This document shows positions 35,350-47,314 of a DNA stretch of 64,000 nucleotides, piece by piece. The position numbers and the translations under genes were made by a program. The stretch spans positions 7,532,157 through 7,596,156 of the forward strand of contig OZ234503.1 in the NCBI GenBank assembly GCA_965153455.1, written 5' to 3'. The first letter of the stretch is position 1, and every line of letters begins with the position of its first letter. The notes under the pieces are model-generated. The model searched no databases. It worked only from the letters and a program-made list of their open reading frames with translations, and was not told the origin of the DNA. The DNA is from Sphagnum compactum. Taxonomy: Eukaryota; Bryophyta; Sphagnopsida; Sphagnales.

Positions 35350-36365
35350 TTTCAGCCTTCATCCTTGCAAGGTTCAGCGTCCTTGCCTAATTTTGCACCT
35401 TCGTCTTTCCCATCCCATACGCCATTTGTCCCATCACGCTCATAGTCACCCCTTGTAGGATTCCATGGGGTTGGAGATGAAAAACTTCCCCAAGTTCTCC
35501 TTGAAATTGTCGAAAAAGATAAGGGGCAAAAGCTCGCTCTCAAAGGTTTCACATCTCTTCCACCCATAGACGCAAAGGACATGAAGGTGAGTCCTTTGCA
35601 TGTGATTTCCAATTTGAAAGGTGCCTTTGTTGGGAAGGATTATTTCAGAATTAATCACTTGTTGCCTCCACTGTTTAACTTAGTTTGGGGTTGCACCTTA
35701 CCTAGGCAAGAGCGTTGTTCCAAGGTTAGGTTTAAAGGAATTCCTCTTTAGGTGTTTACAACAATTTACTGTCTACATATGGATGTTTAACAAGCTTGGC
35801 AAGTTGAATACCTACTTGAAAAAAATAGTAGAGGAGACAAGTATTGAAATTGATTCGCAAAGGATTATTGGTCGAGATTTGTGCAAGATTAGCAAACACT
35901 TTTATAGTTTCCTTTCAAAAGGAACTATAAACGTGTAGATCATCCAACTTGTGATAAAACAATTTATCATTAAAACCTTTTTGATTTTTTCCTTAGGTAT
36001 CCTATTATTCACCTTGGAAATACATTGTTGGTAAACAATACGCCTTACAAAAGTTGCCTGAAATCCACCCTTTAATGCAATCTTTGTTGAGTTGTATGAA
36101 GATGTGCCAAAAGAGGAAAATTATCTCTTGAGGACTTTTTTCCCATATTTATAATTGTTTCATTACTTTGGGCTTAGTGTTCCCACCTTTGTGGAATTCT
36201 ATCCTTTTGGGGCCATAAGAAGTTTCAAGGAAGACAATCTTAGATTTCAGAGGTTGTTCAAAAACTACACCATGGCCCATTTCGCTAATTTCTATAGAAA
36301 TCGTTCGACATCCGTAATAAGCAATCCAAATATTTTTTTTGTTCCTTCCTTTCATTTTTTTCTTT
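35350..36365 (+). pseudogene. FCP1/CTD-phosphatase-like HAD domain, copy A, degraded
   Basis: Fragments in different frames match the order of copy B. At about 35775-35920 there is MFNKLGKLNTYLKKIVEETS and DLCKISKHFYSFLSKG. At about 35998-36125 there is YPIIHLGNTLLVNNTPYKS, then YLLRTFFPY. At about 36189-36310 there is YPFGAIRSFKEDNLRFQRLF. The motif IV acidic pair (DD in active enzymes) is NN. Several stops and frame changes break it. An upstream segment (about 35455-35690) encodes VLLEIVEKDKGQKLALKGFT but belongs to no family I know. Confidence 0.5.
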
Positions 36366-36393
36366 GATTTTCCAATCTCATTGATTTATATGA

Positions 36394-37113
36394 TTGTTTT
36401 ATTTTAAGACTTTAATAATTTTTATTTTTTTTATAAAGGTTACGGGTGTGTCATTTCTTAAGGAGGCAAAAGAAATGGAGTCGCCAAATTCATGCGCTTT
36501 TGTTGAACTAAGAATGGATGAGATGTCATCGATTTCGGGAGTAGATTCCCTAGTGCTTCGTTTGCTTGTAGCAGAAGTGAGTCCATTTCATGTCATTTTT
36601 GATCTACATGGACTTTTGGTCGCCACACATTTCAATAAGGGCGGATATGTGAAACTTACATCTCGAACCATCATTCTCAAGCTTGGATTAAAGGAATTCT
36701 TGGAGAGATGTGTTGCACAATTCCATGTGTATATTTGGTCTATAGCACAGTGTCATAACATTTATAATTATTTGGATCAAATTCAACGTGAAACCCAAAT
36801 CTTGATCAAACCTTCCAGAGTGCTTGATCAAACGTTTTGCATACAAAATCCACATTTCTTGCCGAATAAACTTAAAAAGTCAATTTTTCATAAGAACCAT
36901 AACATTTTCTTTTCTATGTTTCCTTACACTCACCTTGGCAACATGTTGTTCATTGACGATACACCATTCAAAAACATGTTTAATGACCTATATAGTGCAA
37001 TTTTTTTGGAGTCTTTTGATGACCATGGTGGGGACGACCATTATTTGTTAAGGTTTGTTATCCCTTATTTGGAAATTTTCATTCCTTTGGATACGATATT
37101 TCCACATTTGTAA
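36394..37113 (+). CDS. FCP1/CTD-phosphatase-like HAD-domain protein, copy B
   Basis: A 239-residue open frame, the best preserved of three copies. HAD/FCP1 landmarks in order: motif I FDLHGLLVATH near residue 70, motif II VYIWSIAQCHNIYNYLDQI near 115, a Lys-rich centre, and motif IV HLGNMLFIDDTPFKNMFNDL near 195, followed by DDHYLLRFVIPYLEIF. The frame stops at about the point where the family's C-terminal helix (KYNPFGRIRCIK) continues in another frame. In active enzymes motif I is DxDx(T/V). Here the second Asp is His, so phosphatase activity is unlikely. The first methionine is not secure; an acceptor-like site precedes 36440. It may be an exon of a larger gene or a pseudogene. Confidence 0.55.
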   Translation: MFYFKTLIIFIFFIKVTGVSFLKEAKEMESPNSCAFVELRMDEMSSISGVDSLVLRLLVAEVSPFHVIFDLHGLLVATHFNKGGYVKLTSRTIILKLGLKEFLERCVAQFHVYIWSIAQCHNIYNYLDQIQRETQILIKPSRVLDQTFCIQNPHFLPNKLKKSIFHKNHNIFFSMFPYTHLGNMLFIDDTPFKNMFNDLYSAIFLESFDDHGGDDHYLLRFVIPYLEIFIPLDTIFPHL

Positions 37114-37800
37114 AATACAATCCTTTCGGTAGGATTAGATGTATTAAAATGATCAAGGACATTTTAAAATGTTCATTATTAGAATTATAGGTTTTTCAAA
37201 TGCTCCAAGTTGACTAACTGGTCCTTTTCTACCATTGGACATGTCCATTTTGACTAAAGGTTCCAAGCATGTATATTTTGACCAACCAACTTGACTATAG
37301 TGACTTATTTAATTAATACATATAGTCAAGTTGAATAACCTTAATCAAAATGATGAATGAGTTTTAATCAAATGAAACATTTAATCAAATTGAACATAAG
37401 AAATTGACATCATTAGTAAAAATGACCAATGTTTTCTAGTCAAATGGGACATCTTAAATGCCTATTACATATTTACCTCCCACCCTGAGGGGGACACTTG
37501 TTAAAAAAAGTAAAAAATACGTGAATAAAAATATACGATGAATATATTGATTATTGGGTAAAAATTATAAATTAATTTGTTGAAAAAAGGGTATTTTTTA
37601 TTCAAATAATTAATTTAATTATCATATAAGGTATGTAATAATTTCAAACAATGGATTATAATTAATATAGGATATTTTTAATATGTATATATTTTTAAAA
37701 AAAAAGAATAATAGGATGATAAAAAATAGATTGGACAATTATTTAATACCTTCTCTAAAATGGTCGTTTGACGCATGTAGGTTTCAAACTTTACACTAAG
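37114..37800. other. AT-rich spacer with short hairpin
   Basis: No coding sequence is supported beyond the broken end of copy B (to about 37165). A 12-bp perfect stem, AACTTGACTATA at 37288-37299 and its complement at 37321-37332, encloses a 21-base loop. Repeated GGTCAAAATG/TTGACCA-like words occur around it. Confidence 0.5.
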
Positions 37801-37814
37801 TGTCCCCCTTAGGC

Positions 37815-38360
37815 CTCCCACCTACAATCTTACAACCCACCTACCAACCCACCCACCCACCCACCTACCTATGTGTACTACCTACCTACCGACCCACCCA
37901 CCCACCTACCTATTTATATTACCTACTTACCCACCCACTCACGTACCTATTTACATATTATCTACCTACCTACCTACCTACCTCCCTACATATTAACTAC
38001 ATACCTACCCATTCATCCACCTAGATGTACTACTTACCTACTTGCCTACCTACCCACCCACCCAACTACCATGTCGTACAACATACCTACCTAGTTGACT
38101 AACATTTTATTAAATAATTATATGTTACCTACTTACTTATAACTTGTACCTCCTACCTTGTACCTCCTACTTCCCATCTACCAAGGCCTTACAAGTTATC
38201 TACCTTCTTGTTTAGCATTGTACAACCTACCTAAGTTTATGTACCTTCAACCTACCTACTTATAATTGTATTAAACCTATCTATCTACTTATTTCTTAAC
38301 TCCCACCTCCTTCCCACCTTACAACCTACCTACTTCTTCTACCTTCATATTTACCTACCC
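37815..38360. repeat. CCTA/CCCA tetranucleotide-rich tract
   Basis: Long runs of ACCT, ACCC and CTAC units, dense to 38100 and interrupted beyond. All open frames through it are Thr/Tyr/Pro-rich by-products and are not listed. A shorter ACCT tract recurs at 63168-63210. Confidence 0.9.
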
Positions 38361-38774
38361 AACCTACTATGACATGTATCGTACCTAGTTTAATGAATGG
38401 AATTGGAAATGGAAGAATCAAATTTTAACAAGTTTTGAAATTTGTCATCAATTTGCTATTTTCAAAAAAAAATTCTTACAACTCATTAAAACATTTACAA
38501 AATATATTCATTTTATTGATTAGATTTTTGAATAAACTACAAGATTATGCCTTTATTTGTTTCATTTGAACAAAAATTAAAATAGAAAAAATATGCCAAA
38601 GTTGGGATTTCCAAACTGTTTCATAGTTAACAAGATAAAAGAAAATGTTGCACAATTTGTATACTTGGTGGTGTATATGATGCATATTTTGGTGTTTGTG
38701 TATGTGTGTACATATGGTGTAAGGAGGGCATAGGTGGGTACCTACCAACCTACTATTTTATCACATAATAATGT

Positions 38775-38884
38775 GTTGACACGTGGCACCATAGGAATGT
38801 TGCCATGTGGGAGAACATAATGTTGCCGCGTGGCAAACTATAATGTTACCACGTGGCAACATTCCTATGGTGCCACGTGCTAAC
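38775..38884. repeat. 110-bp inverted repeat with G-box cores
   Basis: Left arm 38775-38810 and right arm 38849-38884 (36 bases each) are complementary with about three mismatches and enclose a 38-base loop. The arms contain ACGTGGCACCATAGGAATGT and its complement. The loop carries two more copies of GTTGCCRCGTGG-like sequence, so the ACGTGG core occurs five to six times in 110 bp. It resembles a small foldback or MITE. CACGTG is also the plant G-box. Confidence 0.85.
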
Positions 38885-39755
38885 TTCAAATGATGTCACG
38901 TTTCAAATAAATGATTAGTATCAAATAACCAAATAAATATTGGTTATATGTTACTAGTAACATTTGACCACTAGTCAAAGGGTACCCAGTCAAAAAATTT
39001 GGTCAAAAGCACCACACTACGATTGGTCAAAAAAACTATCCCAATTGTTATGAACTTTTTAAAATCGACTTGTCCTAGAAATCCAGGGGGGTTTTTTTAT
39101 GCTTGTCACTTTGGGGTTCTTTCTGACTAGAAAACCCAGTTTGGAAAACTTGGAATTCTAGTAGTGGTTATTTGTGAAATGTAGTTGTGTTTGCCAACCC
39201 ACATTTTGTAACAGTGCGAATTTGAAATTGAAACAAAAAATACCTTATTAATTGTTCATCCTCATTAACTTGTTTGAATATTTCAAATATATCCTTTTCA
39301 ACAAATTTGTTAAATTTTTAATTTTATTGCTTGAATGTTGTTTGTAGCCTTTGTTTTTGAAATATGTACTTTTAAAGTTCACATTGGCTCCCAACCTATT
39401 TTCTTACATTCAGCCATTTAGTGCCCGCCTAATGTGCTTTGTTATACTTTTAACTGTCTATGTTTCAATCTACCTGGTGGTCACCATATCGTAATTTTTG
39501 TGTTTCCACTCTATGTTATTACTAAATTCCCTTGGTTCTCTACGGATGTTCAAACCCAACGTTCAAAATTATCCTTCCATATTTTGGATACAAACTTAAC
39601 TTTTATATATTCTCATTTAGATGAACATCTCTTACAACAAGGATGAAGGATTCTATTCATTCTTGAATTTTTCTTTGTTCTAACTTGTTTTATCTTCCAT
39701 AGGTGCTTGGTGTTGTTCTTTCGAATCTAAAGCAGCAAATTCAAACTTTTCGATC
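38885..39755. other. Spacer with no supported gene
   Basis: AT-rich DNA containing one copy of the TGGTGGCCACCA-type unit near 39473. The open frame at 39434-39646 has no recognisable domain. It leads directly into FCP1-like copy C. Confidence 0.4.
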
Positions 39756-39759
39756 TCGA

Positions 39760-40400
39760 TCTATGACAACTAAAAAGCTGTTCATTCTTGGTGTCAATGG
39801 TGTCCTTTGTTACTTTCCAAAGTGTGCCTTTTTTTAAGGGAATCAATGAAAGATTAAGAAGAATTTAAATGTTTCCAAGTTGGAAATTTGTGCTAGAGTA
39901 GAACATTTCCTTTCTCGAGCATTTGAACATTTTTACATTGTTATTTGGTCATGTATGTTGTTAGAAAACATCCTTGAAATTTTATCTTTGTTGATGCCCA
40001 AAACTGTCATCGATCAATTTGTGTTTGTTTGGGGATGTGAACAATGCATTGCAACAATAGGTCAATTCACACACTTAGTTTATTATTATTTGAAGGATCT
40101 AGATCAAGTTCACTTTGCATGTAGAAGTCTATTTTATGGGGACAAATATTAGACAATGTTCATTGATGATGAATTTAATAAGGCCCTTCAAAATGCAAAA
40201 TGGAACATACTTTTTTTTGAACCATTCAGAGGTAATAAACTATCCAAAAGACAAGGTGCAATGGTTAGACCTTGCATCTTGGTTGTGGTCACCGTTGAAG
40301 GCTTTGCCTTTTGCAAAGACAATTTACGCCCATTTTGTAATTATCATGCAATTTTCAAGGCCACCATTTGATTCTCAATATTTGTCTTATTTTTAGTTCA
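39760..40400 (+). pseudogene. FCP1/CTD-phosphatase-like HAD domain, copy C, broken
   Basis: KKLFILGVNGVLCYFPK at about 39770 is motif I with the first Asp changed to Gly. The frame breaks near 39837 and resumes as HFYIVIWSCMLLENILEIL (motif II) in 39880-40152. It breaks again and continues as MFIDDEFNKALQNAKWNILF (motif IV) at 40156-40371, then LSKRQGAMVRPCILVVV. Order and spacing match copy B. With motif I lost and two frame breaks this is a pseudogene. Confidence 0.6.
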
Positions 40401-43400
40401 AGGTTTAAGGGAAGTTTGAGTGGGGACTCCAGTAATAGCGCAATTTCCTTTAGGTGATGTTTAAAGTAAAACTTTCCTTTTCTTGTTTCAATTACGTTTT
40501 CCATGTCTTTCATTTCACGTTGGTTCAATTATTTATTTATATTTTATATTTTTTCAATTTAAGGTTTGTAGTTTGGGGAAATTTCAATTATTCATTTTTG
40601 TTTGTAGTGGATTTTGGTCTTTGTTTGCAAATTATGCAAAGACATTTATAGTTTTAACTAGTAGAAAATCATGTTGTCGACTAGGTTCTCTAGTTAGAGT
40701 GGCAAAGGATCTAGTTGCATGTTTGATTCTTGGTCTAAAAGGTTAAACGAATTTTAAATTTTGGGTTGACATTATTTTTCGTGCACTTGAAGTTTATTAG
40801 GTTATTAGCTTTTCAAGGTGAAATTCATATTTCATAATATGCAAATTCTTGCCTATTCAAAAGTAAATGTTCAATGTATATGTCCCAATGTGTTTCAAGT
40901 TAGGATTATGATACCCATTGATGGCCACCAGATGATATTTCTGTTGTTATTTTTTAATAACTAATTATTTTCAATTACCTAGTGCCCCAAGCTTTTGTTT
41001 TTAATGTTCCATCAATGATGAATGAGATACATGAATTGTAGCTATTGTAAATTGTTTTGTTTCTACTTTACGAAATTGAATGGCATAATACTTTGTAGGT
41101 ATTACAAATTGTGTCTTTTGATTTGGCCATTAAATTGCTTACTAAATGCTTTAAATTATTGATTTTGGTGGGCACCACAAAAACTTGGCGATGTTACGTG
41201 ATGTTTTAGTTATTTTCCCTGTTGTAAAAGTCTTGTCTATTTTTAAATTTTGGTGGCCATTAGATTTATCTATTGTCATGTATGTTTTTCGTTATGATGA
41301 TGAAAAATGATTTTTATGAAGATTTGTCATTTCAACACTTTGTTTAGTGTTCATTATCAACTTTCAAAATTGATTGTTTAGATTTTCAAATTATTTCAAA
41401 GTTTTGAATTAATTAAATATGTGTTATAACACCATTTAATATACTCATGTATATATATATATATATATATATAAAAGAATGATGCCCTTCGAAATTTTTC
41501 CTTGAATTTTCATTATTTTCTAATTTTCCCCACAAAAAAACCACCAACGTGCAAAAATTTGTCAACAAAAGTCAAATAAAAATTATTGTCGACTAAAGGG
41601 GAGGTGGGGGGGATAATTAAACAGTTTAATGCCAAAATATCACCAAATTTTGTTGCTTTAAACTACAAAAGTAAAATACATTGCTACATTTATTAGAAAA
41701 AAATAATATAAATAATATGTTGTGATATTTTTTTCAATGTTGTATAATTAATCATTTTTATTAGTTTATAACTAATGTTGTTAAACAAATATGATGTTGA
41801 AAAAATAAATTTCCTTTGATTATTTATTTAAATTTTCTTCTAATGGTCAATTTTTGCCAATTTAAAATGGGGTGGTGAACATCAACAATGATTTTTTTAT
41901 AAAAAAACATATTTTATCAAATTTAAAATTGATATTTTCTCCACATATTATTGAAGGATTTAAACAAATTTGCAACTTCATAACTCTTTTATAAGCAAAT
42001 GTGAATAAATTTTTTAATGGGAGATTACAATTTGAATAACATCACAAAAAATTTCTTATAATTTGTACATAATGAAATAAACCATTCCAAATTCTTCAAA
42101 AATTGAACATATTTTTTACACAACAGTATATCTTTATTTAAAATTCAATGACAACATTTTTGTATTTACTTGAAATTGAATTTCATTTCTGCATATTGTA
42201 GATGCATTTAGAAAAACAGATTTGATGATGTTTTGTTATTCATAATGCATTCTTTTAAGTTTTTTTGTCGAATTACAATTATCTTTGTGCTTAGATTGTT
42301 GAATAAGTTTCAAAATTTTGTTTTTTTGGTAGCATTTGAATATGTAAATTTGAATATATAAGTTTGAATTTTAAAAATAATTTCACTTCAAAAGTAATGA
42401 AATTTGAATTTTTTTTTGTATCTTATCAAAACTTTGAAGTGGTTCAATGTAAGCATTATCTCCATTCAGTGTTGGATTTAAACCTTGACGAATGAATGTG
42501 TGCATTGATGATGTAATATATGTATACATTAATACTACATATATAAATATAATATATGAAACATTTATGACGATGGTAATCATCTTCAAAATATTTTGTT
42601 AAAAAATAAAATCCAAACCATTATCAGTTTCACGTGCTGACCATTAGACCACAACTTTTCGGTTCCTTTGTGGCAAAATTGTCAGATGGGTAAAGGGATA
42701 GTACTTTGAGAATGAGAGGCACCTGCATAGGGCCATTTTCTTCACCAAACTTCCAATATACCGTAACAGTCCATTCTGTGCACGTCAGGTGCCTGGAACA
42801 CATGTCCTTGCTATCAGATGTAGTTCACAACTTGCAAGTAATGCAGCTGCTTGTCAATATGCAGAAAATGTTAAATCGCGCATAGAAAATGAATGTAATT
42901 AGTAGAGAAGAAGTACTGGTGCAATTTTTTATGAATGTAATTAGTACAGAAGAGGTACTGGTGCAAATCGTACTGACTTCTTTCAATTTCTTTGAACAAC
43001 TCTTAACAACTTTCTATGAGACAAAAGATTGATGTTAGTTCAAAGGTGCAAGTGTGTACCAGGACATGTACCAGTAGAATGGATTTTGGGCCCTGTGCAA
43101 AGAAAGCACACAACCATTAACAAGCATCTGAGAGCTTTCCTCACTTTACAATTCTCAAAAGATTGAAATGTTTGTTTTGCAGAATTTCTGATGGTCGAGG
43201 TACACATACTCCATAATTTCAATCTCCATTATTCAAGCCACAAAGTAATCCACAAAGCCTTTGTACTCAATTTTGGAGTACAATTTGTGAGCACCACAAA
43301 CCTTTCAAATATTTTGGAAGGCAATACTAGAAGAGCAGTTGAAGAATAGAAAGTGAAAAGGAAATGAAAAAGACCTTTGACACATTTGCTTACTGGCATA

Positions 43401-43992
43401 CCCTTGCTTCAGCTCAGTACGAGCCAAGAGCCAATATATTTGTGAGAAACATTCACTTCAAAGTATATGAGATGCATGGTTGATGTGGCAGTGGCAGAAC
43501 AAAGAGTGCTACATGAGATGAGATTGCAGTAACTCAATAACACCACAACTTCATTTCATTACATCAAGCACAAACGCAATGACGAATTGCAGCCCATAAT
43601 AACAGTGGTAAGTGCAACTGGCAGTTTATCACTGGCACCACTTATACAACTTCTAGCGAAGGACGCCTTCAAAGCTTCTTCCCCCCTCCACAGATACCAA
43701 GGAGAGAGAGCATATAAGGTCATTATGATCCAAGGCCTCGAAAATTACAACAGATATGTGGAAGGGGACAGGACTATAAAGTGCATGCAATATTCCTTAA
43801 CACACTTACTGAACACATACATATTTTTTGTACAACTTTTGCACTCTTGGTTGTTATATACTTTGAGAAAGAGACACAAAGCTTTCAGGATATAGTTTTT
43901 ACTCCTCCCCCCACCACCCAGAAAACAATTATTCTTTCAGCAACATGACTGTTGCACACATTCCTCTCAGGACCACTGCAAAATACAGGCGC
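40401..43992. other. AT-rich intergenic DNA
   Basis: About 3.6 kb with no supported gene. It contains isolated TGGTGGCCACCA-type units near 40921, 41168 and 41256 and an AT-dinucleotide run at 41449-41473. The last 400 bases should include the thioredoxin 3' UTR. Two short similar stretches at about 42890-42965 share AATGTAATTAGTA and GAAGTACTGGTGCAA-like words. Confidence 0.5.
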
Positions 43993-44839
43993 CTAAGCAG
44001 TGACTAGGGAAGCATAATGTTGCACTTTCTTGTCCAGCTCATCCTTGTTTGCACCCACAATCTTGTCAACCTGCTTGCCATCTTTGATGAACAAGAACGT
44101 AGGCATTGCACGAATATCCCACTCTGATGTCACATCCTGCACAAAATCCAAAAGTGCAAAATTCCTTCCCAAATTCAATCCTCCCCTCCACTTCATTTCC
44201 TGAACAAAATTGCACAACTCTTCTCAAATGCATCTCAAAACTCTCCTACTCTCTTTCACTAAAGCGCAAACTCATCCTCATGACGGGAACACCTTGATAT
44301 TTCATGTCTGAACAGCTTCCCAGGACATCCTCCTGAAGAACGTTGAACTCTTATGGGTTTTATCCATATTATCAGCAACCTAGAGCAAAGAATTTGTGCA
44401 TTGATAACCCCCCCCAAGAAAAACACTTACCGCCACTTCATCAACATCAACCTTGAGAAATGTCAAGGATGGGTACTTCTTGCTCAGTTCAACAAAAATT
44501 GGAGACATAACACGGCATGGTCCACACCAGGTGGCTGTGAAATCCACCACAATCTGCTCACATACCAGAACCACTGCTTGTCAGCATTCACTTGTCTGCA
44601 AGACATTTTTTGACTCCACTCCCAAGCACTTTGTCAAAGAGAAAGGCTTACCACTACCAGCTGCAGCTGTGGAAGCTGATGATAGTCAACTGTAAGGGGG
44701 GTGATGGACAGGTAAGCTTCAGAGAAAGAAAGAAAGAAAAAGCACTTACAACTTTTCCAAGATGCTTGGCCTCGTGAATCTTGCTGTCCCACACAGCCTT
44801 GGACTCCACCACATGCACCTCACCATGATCCCCTGCCAT
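43993..44839 (-). CDS. Thioredoxin h-type, three coding exons
   Basis: Small cytosolic disulfide reductase that reduces target proteins and is itself reduced by NADPH-thioredoxin reductase. Exons: 44839-44750, 44553-44431, 44136-43993, total 357 nt, 118 residues, the usual h-type size. The active site is [11 protein letters not shown] in exon 2; the cis-Pro loop is AMPTFLF in exon 3. The two active-site cysteines are the only cysteines. The first exon ([20 protein letters not shown]) is a typical short h-type N-terminus without transit peptide. Introns fall before IVVDF and after VDVDEVA, as in plant h genes. The start is the only ATG that fits. A separate leader exon is likely near 45768. 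Confidence 0.95.
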
Positions 44840-46030
44840 AATATCTGGAGCTTCCAGGTACCAAACCACAGAGCAACACAGAGCATATCAGATTCCAGCA
44901 ATTTCCAACAAACGACATACCCTATGGCAACATATCCGATGTGCATAAACTGACTGCTTCAGACACGCTTGGTTAACTATCTTGCAAACTTTGGCTACAA
45001 ACGTTTGGACTGAAACTCTATTCCATGACAAACTTCAACAAAAGCAAAAGTTCAAAGTTCGCTGTAATCCTTGTTGATGATAAGCCATACAGGTTCCATC
45101 AGGAAAGATGCTAGTCTAGCGGGACATACTGCACCTTGACGGCTTCAAACACATCGACAACCAGAAAAAAACACAGTCCTCTTCATATACAATCGTGCAC
45201 TTAAGGAACAAAGTCCGCAAGACCCCTAGCAGAGCATCAGACGATGTATGTACTATCACGAAAATATATTCAACAAAAGAAGACAAAAACAAAAATTCCC
45301 CGCCAGCAAGAATAAGCCAGCAATATTTCCTCGTCTCTTGAGCGTGCATTTCACAGCACGTACGACTTACGCAAAACTATTGAAGCAGCACTCCAAAGCA
45401 GCAACACAAAGACAAGACACAACAACGACAAAGAAAACCTGAACAATAATGAAATTTCCTCATCTCATAACCAAAAGTTTCCCTTATCCACCATGAAAAT
45501 TCTTCTTCGACGCTCCAGCACAAAAATGAAGAAGAAAAAAGACAGCTTCCATCCAAAAGCATCCAAAACGCGAACAGGACTTACACACGCTCCCGACGCA
45601 TAACGGCCGGGGAGGGGGAAGGGGGCTCAAGCAGCGCACATCTGCTATCAGAAGAACCCGGGAAGGGAAAAAAAAAGATAAAACAAAAGGACAAAAAGCC
45701 GAAAAAACAAAAACACAAAGCCAAAAGACAAAACGAAAGACAAAATCCCGAGAGATGTTCTACTCACCTGTGAAGTGTAAAGCTGAGCGTGGAGGAGATG
45801 GATACTCGGAAGCGAAGGTGACGAGTTTTGCTTGGAGACGAGATCGGTATCGAGACGACGAAGCGAAGAAGCTTTGCGGCAACACTAGTGGCGTGAGAGA
45901 GAATGAAGAATTGAGCGATGACGATGGCGAGCTTGGCTTTGGTCTTTTTATCGTCGCCTCCGACGGAACGGCGCTGCTGTAACCGGTCGACGGGAACCGT
46001 GTCGGCCCAGTTACGATGTTTTCATGGTCG
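44840..46030 (-). promoter_or_regulatory. Thioredoxin leader intron and promoter region
   Basis: A strong donor, CACAG|GTGAGTA on the minus strand at 45768/45767, and an acceptor a few bases before the start codon (CTCCAG, or GGAAG just upstream) suggest a 5' UTR intron of about 0.9 kb. The untranslated first exon would run from 45768 to roughly 46000. A GGCCCA site II-like element lies at about 46003. The A-rich stretch at 45668-45750 is U-rich in the transcript. No coding sequence is supported. Confidence 0.5.
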
Positions 46031-46138
46031 TTTCCGCGTAGCTTTCCGTCTACTCGCTATTAATGAATGCAAAGTACTTAATGGCGCGCAACTTCGCGGA
46101 CGATTACGTCGACCCAGTGATTTATTTATTTATTTATT

Positions 46139-47200
46139 TTGTGGCGAAACTTCGCCATTTTTCTGTTTGTTTGTTTTTTAAAGTCCCAGGCAACATGTTC
46201 AAGGGAATATTTTTTGGATAAAATTTTCATAAAAAATCCTTACATTTCAAGGAACAAAGTTATGAAATTGTCAAATTTTTTGGAGGATTTGGGCAGATTT
46301 TTACATTTCTTCGATTTAAAATCGCCATATTTAGCTAATAAGTTCTAGTGGTTCCCCCAACTTGTAGTAGGATTCCTAAATTTGGGGATGATTTGGGCAG
46401 ATTTTTAGCTTCTTTTTTTGAAATTGTCATATTTAGTTAATATATCTAGTGGTTTGCCAACTTATAATAGCATTCCTAGAATTCTTTATTTCTCTATTTT
46501 TTTGTAGCCAGATTTTGGCTAAATCCTTTTGTGGCTGATTTCTACTTTTGGAGCAACGTGAGAGAATTAACAACATTGTGTTGACCAAAGAAATAATCAG
46601 TTTTCTTTTATTCTTTTTTGGGTGATATTCAAAATATGAAAATAGACAATCTTAAGGGACCCTTTCATATTAGATTGTAGGCAATTGTGGTGGATTTGGT
46701 GATTTTAGAAATTTATTTTTAAAAAAAGGGAATTTGTGATAGAATGTTCCTCACAAACTATTTTCTGCAAAATGACGAAAATTTACTCCTAAAATCATGT
46801 GTAGTAAAGCACACAATATTTCGCCAAAAAGAGAAATTAAAAACCCAAAAATTCAAAATTAATTACTTTTTGAAATAAAAGCAAAAAAATCTATGAATCT
46901 CTATTACATGTTGGTGAATCACTAGAACCTATTAACTAAATATGGCAATTTCAAAAATAAAAACAAAATCTAGAAATCTGCCCAAATCATGCAAAATCTT
47001 GGCAATTTCAAAATATTTTTCCTCAAAATGTGGCAATTTTTTTGGGGAATTTTCCAAAAAGTTCCCTTGACTATGTTGTTTGGACTTTTGTTTTATAAAA
47101 ACATGGGGAATTTTCACCACCAAAAAAAAAATCACTGGCCAGAAGTGAGACCTCCCAGAAAAGAAAAAAAAAGATAGCCAAATTTCTACATCTGGTTTCA
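46139..47200. repeat. Large imperfect foldback repeat of about 1.1 kb
   Basis: The left arm (about 46170-46350) and the reverse complement of the right arm (about 46910-47150) share, in the same order, CAACATGTTCAAGGGA-like sequence, ATTTGGGCAGATTT, and GCCATATTTAGTTAATA followed by TTCTAGTGGTT. A second direct copy of the inner part lies at 46384-46465. The arms are diverged. This looks like an old nonautonomous foldback element or two opposed insertions. Related AGCCAAAT(A/C)TGGC-containing sequence recurs at 53.9 and 62.0-62.3 kb. Confidence 0.65.
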
Positions 47201-47314
47201 ATATTTAGCCAAAAAAGGTAGAAGGATGACAAAAAAGATTTGTGGCTTGATAAATGGGTTTATAGCCACTTCTTGTGCAGCTTCTTAAAGCTGGTCATCC
47301 CTTTGAATACACGA

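Noticed and set aside
37800-38094. Thr/Tyr/Pro-rich plus-strand frames
   Set aside because: These are by-products of the CCTA/CCCA tetranucleotide tract, open in all three frames.
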